Shown here: piece by piece, positions 48,236 to 55,954 of the stretch
Position numbering within the stretch: the stretch's first letter is position 1
How the letters are laid out: each line of letters begins with the position of its first letter
Source of the DNA: Kibdelosporangium sp. MJ126-NF4
Lineage (GTDB): Bacteria; Actinomycetota; Actinomycetes; Mycobacteriales; Pseudonocardiaceae
Assembly: GCF_000826545.1 (NCBI RefSeq)
Contig: NZ_CDME01000002.1
Location: forward strand, 620,001-684,000
DNA length: 64,000 nucleotides
Reading direction: 5' to 3'
The notes under the pieces: model-generated
Told to the model about the DNA's origin: nothing
The model's database searches: none
What the model saw: the letters and a program-made list of their open reading frames with translations, nothing else
Program-made: the position numbers and the translations under genes

Positions 48236-49164
48236 CCGGGCGGGTGCGCCGCACACCGGTGCTGACCAGTGAACGGCTCGACGACATCCTCGGCGCGCGG
48301 ATCTTCCTCAAAGCCGAGCATCGCCAGCTCACCGGTTCCTTCAAACTGCGCGGCGTGCTGAACCGGATGCTCCAGTTCGGTCCTTCCGAGCTTGACCGAG
48401 GAGTGATCGCTGGATCGTCCGGCAACCACGGCCGGGCGCTGGTCACGGCGGCGGCCGAGTTGGGTACCAGCGCCGTCGTGGTGCTGCCGAGCGACGCACC
48501 GGAGCACAAGCGCGCCGCCATCGAAGCGGCAGGCGCGACCGTTGTCCCATTCGACCGCGTCGCGACCGACCGTGACGCATTGGTCGCCAGCCTCGTGCTG
48601 CGCCACCGCCGGGTACCCGTCCCATCCTCAGACGACCTCGCCGTGATCGCGGGCAACGGCTCGGCCGCCGTGGAACTGCTTGAAGACGTCGGTTGCCTGG
48701 ACTGTCTGGTGATACCCGTGGGCGGTGGCGGAGTGGCCGCCGGGACTGGTCTCGTCGCGCGGTCGCTGTATCCGGGCGTGCAGGTATTCGGCGCGGAGCC
48801 AGCCGGGGCGGACGACACCGCGCGATCGCTGCGGGCGGGGGCCCCGGTGCCGATCGACATGCCGACCACGATCGCGGACGGACTTCGGCACCCGCGGCCG
48901 GGCACACTGACCTTTCCGATCATTCGGCGCACCCTGCGGGACGTGCTGGTGGTGTCCGATGTAGACATCGTCGCCGCGATGCGGCTGGTGCGCGACTGTG
49001 TCGGCGACATCGTGGAGCCCAGCGGTGCCTGCGGACTGGCAGCGGTGGTCGCGCACCCGAGAATCTTCACCGGCCGCCGAGTCGGGATTCTGATCTCGGG
49101 GGGCAACGTCGAACCCGCCCTGTTCGATCAGCTGGTCGGCGGTCCCGCGCCCGCACCAAGCTGA
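48187..49164 (+). CDS. Threonine/serine dehydratase-like PLP enzyme (type II fold)
   Basis: 325 residues. PLP lysine in QLTGSFKLRGVL near 50, SSGNHGRALVTAAAELG phosphate-cup segment and the glycine-rich VIPVGGGGVAAGTGL. It belongs to the group holding threonine dehydratase, serine racemase and hydroxyaspartate ammonia-lyase, without a C-terminal ACT regulatory domain, so it is a catabolic or biosynthetic single-domain type. It could provide 2-oxobutyrate or an isomerised hydroxy amino acid. The only start in this frame is TTG 48187, 10-12 bp after GGGAGGG; no earlier ATG/GTG is available, which fits a gene truncated or re-initiated at the junction with the MbtH remnant. It is the last gene of the cluster; a hairpin terminator follows. 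Confidence 0.87.
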   Translation: MPRLSGLDVLGAARRLTGRVRRTPVLTSERLDDILGARIFLKAEHRQLTGSFKLRGVLNRMLQFGPSELDRGVIAGSSGNHGRALVTAAAELGTSAVVVLPSDAPEHKRAAIEAAGATVVPFDRVATDRDALVASLVLRHRRVPVPSSDDLAVIAGNGSAAVELLEDVGCLDCLVIPVGGGGVAAGTGLVARSLYPGVQVFGAEPAGADDTARSLRAGAPVPIDMPTTIADGLRHPRPGTLTFPIIRRTLRDVLVVSDVDIVAAMRLVRDCVGDIVEPSGACGLAAVVAHPRIFTGRRVGILISGGNVEPALFDQLVGGPAPAPS

Positions 49165-49255
49165 TCCGGAAGCGGCCGAGCGGGCGACGGCGATCAGGAC
49201 CCATCAAGGCCGCCGCGGAGACGTCGCCGAGCTGTCTGACAAGATCGCAAAAACA

Positions 49256-49300
49256 TGCGGATGGGCCTCACTCTCGATCATGGAGTGGGGCCCATCCGCA
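49256..49300. terminator. Bidirectional hairpin terminator
   Basis: 18-bp arms 49256-49273 and 49283-49300 pair at 17 of 18 positions around a 9-nt loop. On the minus strand the stem is followed by ATGTTTTTGCG, a short T-run, suiting the secreted-protein gene on the right. On the plus strand it lies 92 bp after the dehydratase stop and would also close the NRPS cluster. Confidence 0.8.
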
Positions 49301-49354
49301 CGTCTGGTGTCCAGTCCGGTTGAACGCGGCGGCTCCCGCGGGCGTGACCTGCGG

Positions 49355-49410
49355 TCCGCCAAGTAAGTCCGGACACCGGCTTCCGGAGCTGTCCGGACCT
49401 ACTTGGCGGA
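49355..49410. repeat. Hairpin repeat, TCCGGACA family (copy 1)
   Basis: 21-bp arms 49355-49375 and 49390-49410 match at 20 of 21 positions; the arm reads TCCGCCAAGTAAGTCCGGAC plus A. Loop 14 nt. One of several related dyads between 49 and 55.5 kb (others near 50399, 51240, 52559, 55340 and 55441). Confidence 0.85.
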
Positions 49411-49513
49411 ATTGGTGCGCGGTCAGGTCGGCAGCGTCCGGCGCCGAGATCGTCGTCGCTACCATCCCCACCGGCACCGAGCGGCACAGGCGGCGGGCTG
49501 CGAAGGCGATTGG

Positions 49514-49870
49514 TTAGCCGCTAGTGGCGATCGAGTGAGCGGGGAACGGCAGTACTGGCACCGAAGCGCCCGCGTTGACGGTGTACCGATCGCCGGTGTA
49601 GCCCGTGCCGGAGTACACCACCACCCACGACCCTCGTTTGTTCCAGATGGAGCGGACCGGACCGCCCGTATTGCCGGTGGAGTATCGCCACGCGTAGGTG
49701 TTGTCGGAATAGCCGATTCCGCTCCAGCCGCAGACGACGTTCACGGCAGCGTCGCATTGGGAATGGGACATGGGACGGAGACCGGAACTCTCCTGCGCGG
49801 CGGTAGCCTGGCTCGTCAGTGACAGGCCGAGAACGGCGGCGATGGCTCCGATTTTGAGAGTTGAACGCAA
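49514..49870 (-). CDS. Small secreted protein, peptidase-inhibitor I36 / crystallin-like
   Basis: 118 residues. The N-terminus is a signal peptide (IGAIAAVLGLSLTSQATAA, cleavage likely before Q). The mature part has two cysteines (SQCDAAVNVVCGWSG) and Gly/Tyr-rich strands (WRYSTGNTGGPV, YSGTGYTGDRYTV) like the beta/gamma-crystallin-type proteins annotated as peptidase inhibitor family I36 in actinomycetes. Exported; function unknown. The start is TTG with GGGGAG about 6 bp upstream. Transcription would end at the 49256-49300 hairpin. It is a single-gene unit outside the NRPS cluster. Confidence 0.75.
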   Translation of the reverse strand: MRSTLKIGAIAAVLGLSLTSQATAAQESSGLRPMSHSQCDAAVNVVCGWSGIGYSDNTYAWRYSTGNTGGPVRSIWNKRGSWVVVYSGTGYTGDRYTVNAGASVPVLPFPAHSIATSG

Positions 49871-50488
49871 GTTTTCTCCCCGGGTTCATCGGTACGTGAG
49901 ACAGGTTTCCAGTCTGCTTCTCAGAGGCGTCAGGGGCGCACGAGCCGGCGATGCGGCCGCGACAGTCGGGGCCTTGTGGTCATCGAGGTCACCGTGGCAT
50001 CCAATGCCACGGCTCCACGGATGAGTCTCGCGATCTCAGCCCCCGGCTCGCCTGTGGTGTGTGCCCAGCCGTCGACCGGGCCGTGACCAATGGTGCCCAC
50101 ACGGCGTTTCACCGCCTTTTCACCGGCCTTTCGCTGCGCTGGTTTTCGCGAGCACTGCGACGTGTGTCGACATCCTTGCTTTCAGTCACAGTTTGACTGA
50201 CTCGTATGTCAACTCGTTGTCCTCAAGGCGAAGGGAAGCACGGCGAGCACGTCGTCATCTCGGCGAGCGGTAGGTAGGCCGGTGACGAACTGATCGGCCG
50301 CCTTCGGTACGACCACCATCGGGACACCGTGCCACAGGCCCTCGACGACTGTCCTGTACGGCCGAACCGTTCGGGTCAGGGTGCCGCCGACCTGCTGACC
50401 GAACGATAGGTCTGGACGGATCGGGTCGCCGGTTGTCCGGGGCTAGGTTTCGGATTGAGTGTCATGTGGTCGATCAGGTGCGTGGTGA
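49871..50488. other. Intergenic region with a degenerate hairpin repeat
   Basis: No ORF here has a family match or codon use I trust. It contains the promoter side of the secreted-protein gene and, at 50399-50453, a degenerate member of the TAGGTCCGGACA hairpin family (CCGAACGATAGGTCTGGAC with partner GTCCGGGGCTAGGTTTCGG). Confidence 0.5.
50399..50453. repeat. Hairpin repeat, TCCGGACA family (degenerate copy)
   Basis: CCGAACGATAGGTCTGGAC and a poorly paired partner arm ending TAGGTTTCGG. Assigned to the family by its left arm, which resembles the copies near 51159 and 55340. Confidence 0.5.
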
Positions 50489-51013
50489 TCAGGGGTTTTC
50501 TGCCGCGGGCTTTCCGTCGCGGCGGAGCATGCTGGTCAGCACGCCGTCGTTGAGCGCGGTGGCCGCGGCAACTGCCGATGCGCCGAAGAAACAGAGGGTG
50601 CCCTCGAAGGGATCGGCGACAATGCCGAACGTGTGGTCCTTTGATACGAAGATCATGTAGTCCCCGTTGGGATAGTGCGAGTACTCCCAACCCTTCAGTT
50701 CGTCGATGTCCACCACCCTGTGGGGTCGGTACTGCCAAGAAGGATGGACACCGTCGTGATGACACATCGAGTCCCAATACTCGACGCACTCACGCAGCAC
50801 GTCACACACCAACTGGGCCACGGGACGAGCGGCTTCGGGGAACGGGGCACCTGGTGTCCCGACGGGCGGCAGCGCCCACACCACTGAGGGAACGGGCTCA
50901 TTGATCGCTGGCGAACCGGTGCGACGAAACCCGAACTCGTCGACGAAGTCTTGCCACAGCTCTCGCCACAGCGCGTTGTCCAACTCCACCCATGCGAACT
51001 CTGGCACGATCAC
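50489..51013 (-). CDS. DUF2716 family protein
   Basis: 174 residues. Conserved blocks of this uncharacterised family are visible: FAWVELDNALWRELWQDF, a middle W(Q)YRPHR segment, and the C-terminal YPNGDYMIFVSKD, then TFGIVADPFEGTLCFFG. No enzymatic motif is known to me. The GTG start at 51013 is chosen because family homology begins there and GAGGGG lies about 8 bp upstream; the open frame extends further left without similarity and across repeat sequences. Confidence 0.72.
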   Translation of the reverse strand: MIVPEFAWVELDNALWRELWQDFVDEFGFRRTGSPAINEPVPSVVWALPPVGTPGAPFPEAARPVAQLVCDVLRECVEYWDSMCHHDGVHPSWQYRPHRVVDIDELKGWEYSHYPNGDYMIFVSKDHTFGIVADPFEGTLCFFGASAVAAATALNDGVLTSMLRRDGKPAAENP

Positions 51014-51391
51014 ACACCATCCCCTCACGCAGCACCCAGGCTGCAGTTGAACATGAGTCGTGGGACCGCGCGAACCGCACTGACACGCTCTCCGCGTCGC
51101 TACCGACAGCAACCCCGAGTTCAACGCCGCTTGTGCTGAGACCGGGCGCATCCATCGACCCGAACGATAGGTCCGGACACCCCAAGCCAGTTGTCCGTTC
51201 CGCTCGAACTTGGCGGATGGTCGGACTGCTGAACTGCGGTCCGCCAAGTAGGTCCGGACACCCTGTCCGCCCGCTGTCCGGACCAACTCGGCGGATTCGA
51301 GGTGCGCGGGCCGTGCCGCTGGAGCCGTGGGGAGGGCCTAGCGGCTGACCGACCGCGTTTGCGGACCGACTCAAGTTGCGCTGAGTGCTGC
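51014..51391. other. Intergenic region carrying hairpin repeats
   Basis: No gene seen. It holds a half-copy (CCCGAACGATAGGTCCGGAC at 51159-51178) and a full hairpin copy at 51240-51295 of the TCCGGACA repeat family. Confidence 0.5.
51240..51295. repeat. Hairpin repeat, TCCGGACA family (copy 3)
   Basis: Arms 51240-51260 and 51275-51295 pair at 19 of 21 positions, loop 14 nt. The left arm is the same as in the copy at 49355 except for one base, and total length is identical (56 bp). Confidence 0.85.
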
Positions 51392-52181
51392 TCAACTGAG
51401 CAGGAGGAGCGCGTAGTAGGCCAGGAAGTGTTCGACCATGTAGTGGCTGCCGGTGATCTGTGACAGCGAGGCGTGAGTGTGGGTGCTCGCGGTAGCTAGC
51501 ATCGCGGGGATCCGGTTGTCGCCGGTGGGCAGGGCGTGTGCGATGCGGTGCCAGCACCAGGCACGGTGCAGATTGAGCCCGTACAGATGGGCGATCAGCC
51601 CGTCATCCGGATCGGTCACGGTCACCGGGGTGAACAGAGCGGCAGGCGCCTGTTCCGCGATGCCAGGCAGGAACTGGCGTAGCCAGTCGGCGAACTCGGT
51701 CGTGGGCAGAAGCTGGGCCATAAGTTCGGCTTCGGCGAGGGCGGGGGACAGGAAGTCCGCCCCAGAGGGTTCCCAGGAGCCCGGGTAGTCGCGGTCGGAG
51801 CCGAACCACCGCAAAGCGGTCTCGGTGATGACCTCCTGCAGCTGAGGTTCGCCGTGGTCGGCTAGGTAGCGGGCGTAGGGAAGGGCGCGGGAAAGCCCGA
51901 ACGCGCCGTTGGCGTGCACTCCGTGGCGGATGGGATAGGTGGCTCGCGGTAGCCAGTCGAGGTAGCGGGTCACGAAGATCGCGCTGAGCTCGTGCAGGGC
52001 TTGTGACCATCGTGTGGCGTCCGGGTCGTCCCAGGTGGCGGTCTCGACGGTGAGTTCCAGCAGCGCCGACCAGCCGTTGCGGGTACTCGCGCACGACGTT
52101 CGCTAACGCCACCCCGGCCAGATCACCAGCGCTGGCTGTCAGCAGCTGGCGTCGTTCGCTGTCCCACCCGGTCATCGGCAT
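51392..52181 (-). pseudogene. DUF2891 family gene, frameshifted and internally deleted
   Basis: An N-terminal piece (MTGWDSERRQLLTASAGDLAGVALANVVREYPQ, from 52175 or 52181) is in one frame. The rest, from about ALLELTVETATWDD to the end, is in another and contains the family's LVDWLPRATYPxRxGVH-type block (here YLDWLPRATYPIRHGVHANG) and SHYMVEHFLAYYAL. The expected block with HPAFYGSYDWHSCVH between them is missing, so about 80 codons are lost along with the frame. The intact C-terminal frame runs 51973-51392. Not expected to give a functional protein. Confidence 0.7.
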
Positions 52182-52600
52182 GCCCCCCCGTTTTCCGTGT
52201 CGACTATCCCGGGTAGGTAAGCACCCGAAGGACGAAAGATCAACGTGGCTTCGGTGGACTGCCTCAACCTCAACGAAGCAGGACGACGCCGACTGTGAGG
52301 CCGGTGGGTCGTCCACCGTCTCAGTACGGCTGCCAGGGACCAAGGCCAGGCTCAACAGACCAAGCGTCGATGTCCGCCCCGCTTCTGCGACTGCGCCGTC
52401 ACGGGCCAGCTCCGAAGCCCGCGAACGACGGCCATCCGCCAACAAGCTTGGAATCCGCCAGGTTCACCTGGACAGGACAACCGAAAGGTACGCGCGGACG
52501 GGACAATGATGTCCTGTCCGGTCGAACTGTTCGCGTCATGGTGTCGTTGTGCTGCTGCCCGAAAGGTAGGTATGGACACGTGGGTTGTGGTTGTCCGGAC
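52182..52600. other. Intergenic region with inverted repeats
   Basis: No supported gene. A perfect 10-bp inverted pair GGACAGGACA (52470-52479) / TGTCCTGTCC (52510-52519) and, overlapping the end of the next gene, a hairpin at 52559-52611 of the TCCGGACA family. Confidence 0.5.
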
Positions 52601-52611
52601 CTACTCTTCGG
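52559..52611. repeat. Hairpin repeat, TCCGGACA family (copy 4)
   Basis: Arms CCGAAAGGTAGGTATGGACA (52559-52578) and 52592-52611 pair at 16 of 20 positions. It overlaps the last codons of the ArsR-type gene and may act as its terminator. Confidence 0.7.
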
Positions 52612-53626
52612 TTTCCGTGTCGCTGGTGGGTGGGGTGTGCGGGGGCATGGGCTCTGATTGCGCAGCGATTATCGCGTTGCCGAGTGCGGTTCGGGTGTAG
52701 AGCGTGAAGCGGCCATCTCGCTGTGCGGTGATCATGCCTGCGTCGCGCAGGGCTGTAAGGTGCTGTGATGCGCCGCCAGCGGTCATTCCGGCGATTCGGG
52801 CCAGATCTGTGGTGGTAGCTGGAGTGTCCAGTTGGGCAAGGAGTCGCGCGCGGGAATGGCCGAGTACCTTGGCCAGCGCCATCGGTGTCCGTGCGCGGAC
52901 TTCCTCCCATAGGGTGCCGACGCCGCGTACCGGGTAGATCAGGGTGGGCTGCCATGGCATTTCGGTCTGGGTGAATACGGCGGGCCATGCGAAGACCGAC
53001 GGGACGAGGAGCAGTCCGCGATCACGGACGGACCGTGTGTCGTGATAACGCCGACGAGATACGGACAGTTCACCGGATTTCCAAGCCACATCTGGATGCA
53101 GGTCACGGAGGACGAGGTCGGCGCCGCCTTCGGTTATGCGCCGGGCGCGATACAGGATGTCGCCGTCGAGCAGCGCCCGCATCCGCGGCCAGTACGGGCC
53201 GATCGCCCCTTCCCAGTAAGCCGTGATCTGCCCGGACAACCGGTTCAGGCCATCGGCCGGGTCGGCATACAAACTGGCCAGCGCGTTCGAGCGGGATACC
53301 ACCATAGCGTCGAGATCCTTGCGGACCTGCGTGACAGGCACCGCACGCAGTCGTTCGAGTTCCTGGTTGAGGACCGGTACGGGCGTGGCCGGTGGTGGCG
53401 TGAGGAAGTCAGGGATGCGGTCATCGGCAGGCACCAGGTCCGACAGCAGTCCCAGATCGAGTGCCGACTCCTGCATCCATGCGTGGGTATGCCGCAACCA
53501 GGGCAGATGGACAGCGTGCCGTGAGGGATCGTTCAGCACGCGAACGCTCAGCACCGCTTCGCTGAGCATCGAGTAGGCCAGTCGAGTCTGGGCCATGTCC
53601 AGCACTGAGAACCCCAGTTTGAGCAC
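52601..53626 (-). CDS. ArsR-family winged-helix regulator with DUF5937-like N-terminus
   Basis: 341 residues. The C-terminal part (about 255-320) is an ArsR-type winged helix: TTTDLARIAGMTAGGASQHL followed by LRDAGMITAQRDGRFTLY. The long N-terminal part matches the domain usually found ahead of it in actinomycete regulators (SVLDMAQTRLAYSMLSEAV). It diverges from the MFS gene with only 42 bp between start codons and most likely represses that transporter. GTG start at the family's usual N-terminus. Confidence 0.85.
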   Translation of the reverse strand: MLKLGFSVLDMAQTRLAYSMLSEAVLSVRVLNDPSRHAVHLPWLRHTHAWMQESALDLGLLSDLVPADDRIPDFLTPPPATPVPVLNQELERLRAVPVTQVRKDLDAMVVSRSNALASLYADPADGLNRLSGQITAYWEGAIGPYWPRMRALLDGDILYRARRITEGGADLVLRDLHPDVAWKSGELSVSRRRYHDTRSVRDRGLLLVPSVFAWPAVFTQTEMPWQPTLIYPVRGVGTLWEEVRARTPMALAKVLGHSRARLLAQLDTPATTTDLARIAGMTAGGASQHLTALRDAGMITAQRDGRFTLYTRTALGNAIIAAQSEPMPPHTPPTSDTETEE

Positions 53627-53668
53627 ACACCACCGTACTCGCTTCAGCTCTGGCTAAATCGTGCACGG

Positions 53669-54898
53669 GTGCGAGTGCGCCTACCAGAGAGTGACCGTGT
53701 GCGACTGACTTCTCTGGTATCGAGTGTGCGCGGCCTGCCTCGAGTGTTCTGGTTCCTTTTCGCGGGCCAACTGGTCAACCGGTTCGGCGCCATGGTCGTG
53801 ATATTTCTGGTCTTCTACCTATCCGCACGCGGGCTGTCGGCCGCGGAGATCGGCGTCGTCATGACAGCACTCGGTGCGGGCGGAGTCGTGAGTCAGCCGC
53901 TGGGTGGTGTGCTGGCCGATCGGGTTGGCCGCAGGTTCACGCTGGTCACGGGTATGGCGGCGACCGCGGGCTGCCTGCTGCTGCTCGGGGCAGCCAGCAC
54001 CGTGGCCACACTGACAATGGCCGCCGGTGCGCTCGGCGTGGCAGGCGACCTGTACCGGCCTGCCTCGTCAGCACTGATCGCCGACACCGTGCACGGCGCG
54101 GCACGGGTCAAGGCTTTCGGCCTCATCTTCTGGGCCATCAACCTGGGCTACCCGCTCGCTGGAGTGACAGGTGGCCAGCTCGCGCACTATGGGTACTGGC
54201 CGCTGTTCATTGTGGACGCGGGAACCTGCCTGCTGTTCGCTGTCATCATCGCGTTCGGCGTGCCCAGGGACAATCGTCGCATGCGCCAGGCATCGGTGGG
54301 CGGTTACCGGACGGCATTGAAGGATCGACTCCTTCTCACGTTCGTCCTGCTCACCACCGCATATGAGATGGTCTACGCCCAGGTGCTCGTGGGGGTTCCC
54401 CTTGCCATGCGGGACAACGGACTCCAACCGAGCGCCTTCGCCGCCATCGTCGTGGCCAACGGCCTGCTGATCGTCACACTCCAACCACTGGCGAGCTCAT
54501 GGTTGGCCAAGTTCGCACCTTTGCGTGTGCTGGCCGTGTCATGGCTGGTGGTGGGCATCGGCATGGGACTGACTGGTCTTGCCGCCACTTCTGCGCAGTA
54601 TGCGGCGACTGCGGTCGTGTGGACACTCGGCGAGATCGGTGTGGGTGGCCTGATGGGTGCCACAGTCGCGGATTTCGCGCCCCGCGATGCCCAGGGCCGA
54701 TATCAGGCGGTCTTCGGGTTCGGCTTTGGCCTCTCCAAACTGGCCGCTTCAACCATCGGCGTGTGGATGTACACCGCCCTGGGTCCAAACGCGCTGTGGT
54801 GGGGCTGTTTTCTGATGGGCTCGTCCTGTGCGGTGGTTGCCACGCTGATGGTCCCAGCCGCCGAACGTCGCCGTGCACAGCGTCGAAGCGAGGAATGA
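53669..54898 (+). CDS. MFS transporter
   Basis: 409 residues, 12 predicted hydrophobic segments, loop 2/3 motif GVLADRVGRRFTL. It resembles the YfcJ/DHA1-like drug-efflux group. Expression is probably controlled by the divergent ArsR-type regulator. GTG 53669 opens the frame, but GTG 53699 is closer to where the first helix begins; TAAATC at 53655-53660 may be the -10, making a leaderless or nearly leaderless message. Not linked to the NRPS cluster by position. Confidence 0.87.
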   Translation: MRVRLPESDRVRLTSLVSSVRGLPRVFWFLFAGQLVNRFGAMVVIFLVFYLSARGLSAAEIGVVMTALGAGGVVSQPLGGVLADRVGRRFTLVTGMAATAGCLLLLGAASTVATLTMAAGALGVAGDLYRPASSALIADTVHGAARVKAFGLIFWAINLGYPLAGVTGGQLAHYGYWPLFIVDAGTCLLFAVIIAFGVPRDNRRMRQASVGGYRTALKDRLLLTFVLLTTAYEMVYAQVLVGVPLAMRDNGLQPSAFAAIVVANGLLIVTLQPLASSWLAKFAPLRVLAVSWLVVGIGMGLTGLAATSAQYAATAVVWTLGEIGVGGLMGATVADFAPRDAQGRYQAVFGFGFGLSKLAASTIGVWMYTALGPNALWWGCFLMGSSCAVVATLMVPAAERRRAQRRSEE

Positions 54899-55339
54899 GA
54901 GTGCGGTGAGGTTCTTGACGGTGAGGTGTTCGTGGCGGAGGTGTGGTGTGGCGCTGGTGGTGAGTTCGCGTGGCCGGACGGGGTTCATGATGCGGTGGTG
55001 GAGCATCATCGCGCCGCCGTTGCGGTGGAGAGCGAACCAGTAGGCGCTCTGTTTTCGGGCGGTGTCCGCGCCGGTAACGGGCCGCCGGAAGGTTTTGCCG
55101 CCGAAGGTGCGTTCGCTGCGGTAGTCGCTGTGTGGGGTGGAAGTCGGGCAGGCCGAGTAGACGGCCGGGTTCGGTGATGACGAGGCGTTGCTGGTCGGGT
55201 GTTCCGGCTGCGAGGCGTCGCCAATGCAGGGTGCCGATCCCTTCTCCGGCTGGACACCGGCTGGGGAGCACGGTTGGTGCATCCGACCGAGCGGGCGCCG
55301 GGACTGTCTATGCCTGTGCCGCCGAGTAGCCAGCGCCGA

Positions 55340-55395
55340 CCCGAAAGATAGGTCCGGACACCCGAAGCCTGCCCCGAAAAGTAGGTCCGACATCC
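55340..55395. repeat. Two direct half-copies of the TCCGGACA repeat
   Basis: CCGAAAGATAGGTCCGGACA and CCGAAAAGTAGGTCCGACAT follow each other in the same orientation, both of the left-arm type seen near 51159 and 52559. Confidence 0.75.
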
Positions 55396-55440
55396 CCTCC
55401 GGTTGAACTTGTCGGAGGTCGATGCAGCTGACCTGTGTTC

Positions 55441-55489
55441 GCCAACCAGCCCCGGACAGCTTGCGTGCGTGTGTCCGGACCTGGTTGCC
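55441..55489. repeat. Hairpin repeat, TCCGGACA family (copy 6)
   Basis: Arms GCCAACCAGCCCCGGACA (55441-55458) and TGTCCGGACCTGGTTGCC (55472-55489) pair at 15 of 18 positions, loop 13 nt. Confidence 0.7.
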
Positions 55490-55538
55490 GGAATCCGGGC
55501 CGTCGCTGTGTCGATAGGGTCAGTCGGGAGGTGCACGG

Positions 55539-55709
55539 ATGAGTTTCAGGCTGGCGGCATATGCCGTGTGCATCAAGGATGGACGCGTGCTGCTCGCCCG
55601 TTATGTGTCGCCGGCGCGGCGGCTAGGAGGACGTAGTCGCCGGTCTCGATTTCGCAGTGGCGTCGGGCGGTGTGCGGTATCACCAGCCGTTGCTTTGATG
55701 GCGACATGA
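55539..55709 (+). pseudogene. NUDIX hydrolase gene, N-terminal fragment
   Basis: ATG 55539 with GGGAGG 8 bp upstream begins MSFRLAAYAVCIKDGRVLLARYV, the usual first strand of actinomycete NUDIX hydrolases. After VSPARR (about codon 28) the similarity stops, before the NUDIX box, and the frame runs through sequence antisense to the AbrB-like gene to a TGA at 55709. The rest of the hydrolase is missing. Confidence 0.75.
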
Positions 55710-55857
55710 TCGGGCCGTTGGTGGACGAGCGTAGGACGATCCCGCGAGGGATGAGGACGACGTCCAAGTGCTGCCCAGGCTTCCAGTCGAGGGCCCGGAC
55801 GATGTGGCGTTCCGATACTCGGCCGGACGCGTCCACGCGGCAGATTCCATACAGCAT
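55573..55857 (-). CDS. AbrB/MazE/SpoVT-type DNA-binding domain protein, probably C-terminally truncated
   Basis: 94 residues. MLYGICRVDASGRVSERHIVRALDW at the start and QRLVIPHTARRHCEIETGDYVLLAAAP match a small actinomycete family with a swapped-hairpin AbrB domain. After LAAAP the last residues (ATHNGRAARVHP) come from sequence antisense to the NUDIX fragment, so the natural C-terminus seems to be lost at the same junction near 55610-55625. Possibly still able to bind DNA. Function unknown. Confidence 0.65.
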   Translation of the reverse strand: MLYGICRVDASGRVSERHIVRALDWKPGQHLDVVLIPRGIVLRSSTNGPIMSPSKQRLVIPHTARRHCEIETGDYVLLAAAPATHNGRAARVHP

Positions 55858-55954
55858 GGACGCGTCGCGCTGGTTCAGGCGCTCATGGCCCCTTTCGGGG
55901 GTATCCAGTGAGGCTCCTCTTCTATGTGGCAGCGTTGATCATGCGACAGCTGCG

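Larger units (their letters stand above)
54899..55538. other. 640-bp region without a convincing gene, repeats at its right side
   Basis: Open frames on both strands have no family resemblance. A minus-strand stretch (about 54960-55180) reads somewhat protein-like (TFGGKTFRRPVTGADTARKQ) and may be an eroded gene. Direct copies of the half-repeat lie at 55340-55363 and 55372-55395, and a hairpin copy at 55441-55489. Confidence 0.45.

Noticed and set aside
49930..50273. Short ORFs on both strands in the 49.9-50.3 kb gap
   Set aside because: Arg/Pro/Ser-rich shadow composition and no recognisable start signals or family.
54749..55393. 214-codon minus-strand ORF after the MFS gene
   Set aside because: Composition mostly that of a shadow frame, overlaps the MFS 3' end and the repeats; a short protein-like stretch alone is not enough to call a gene.
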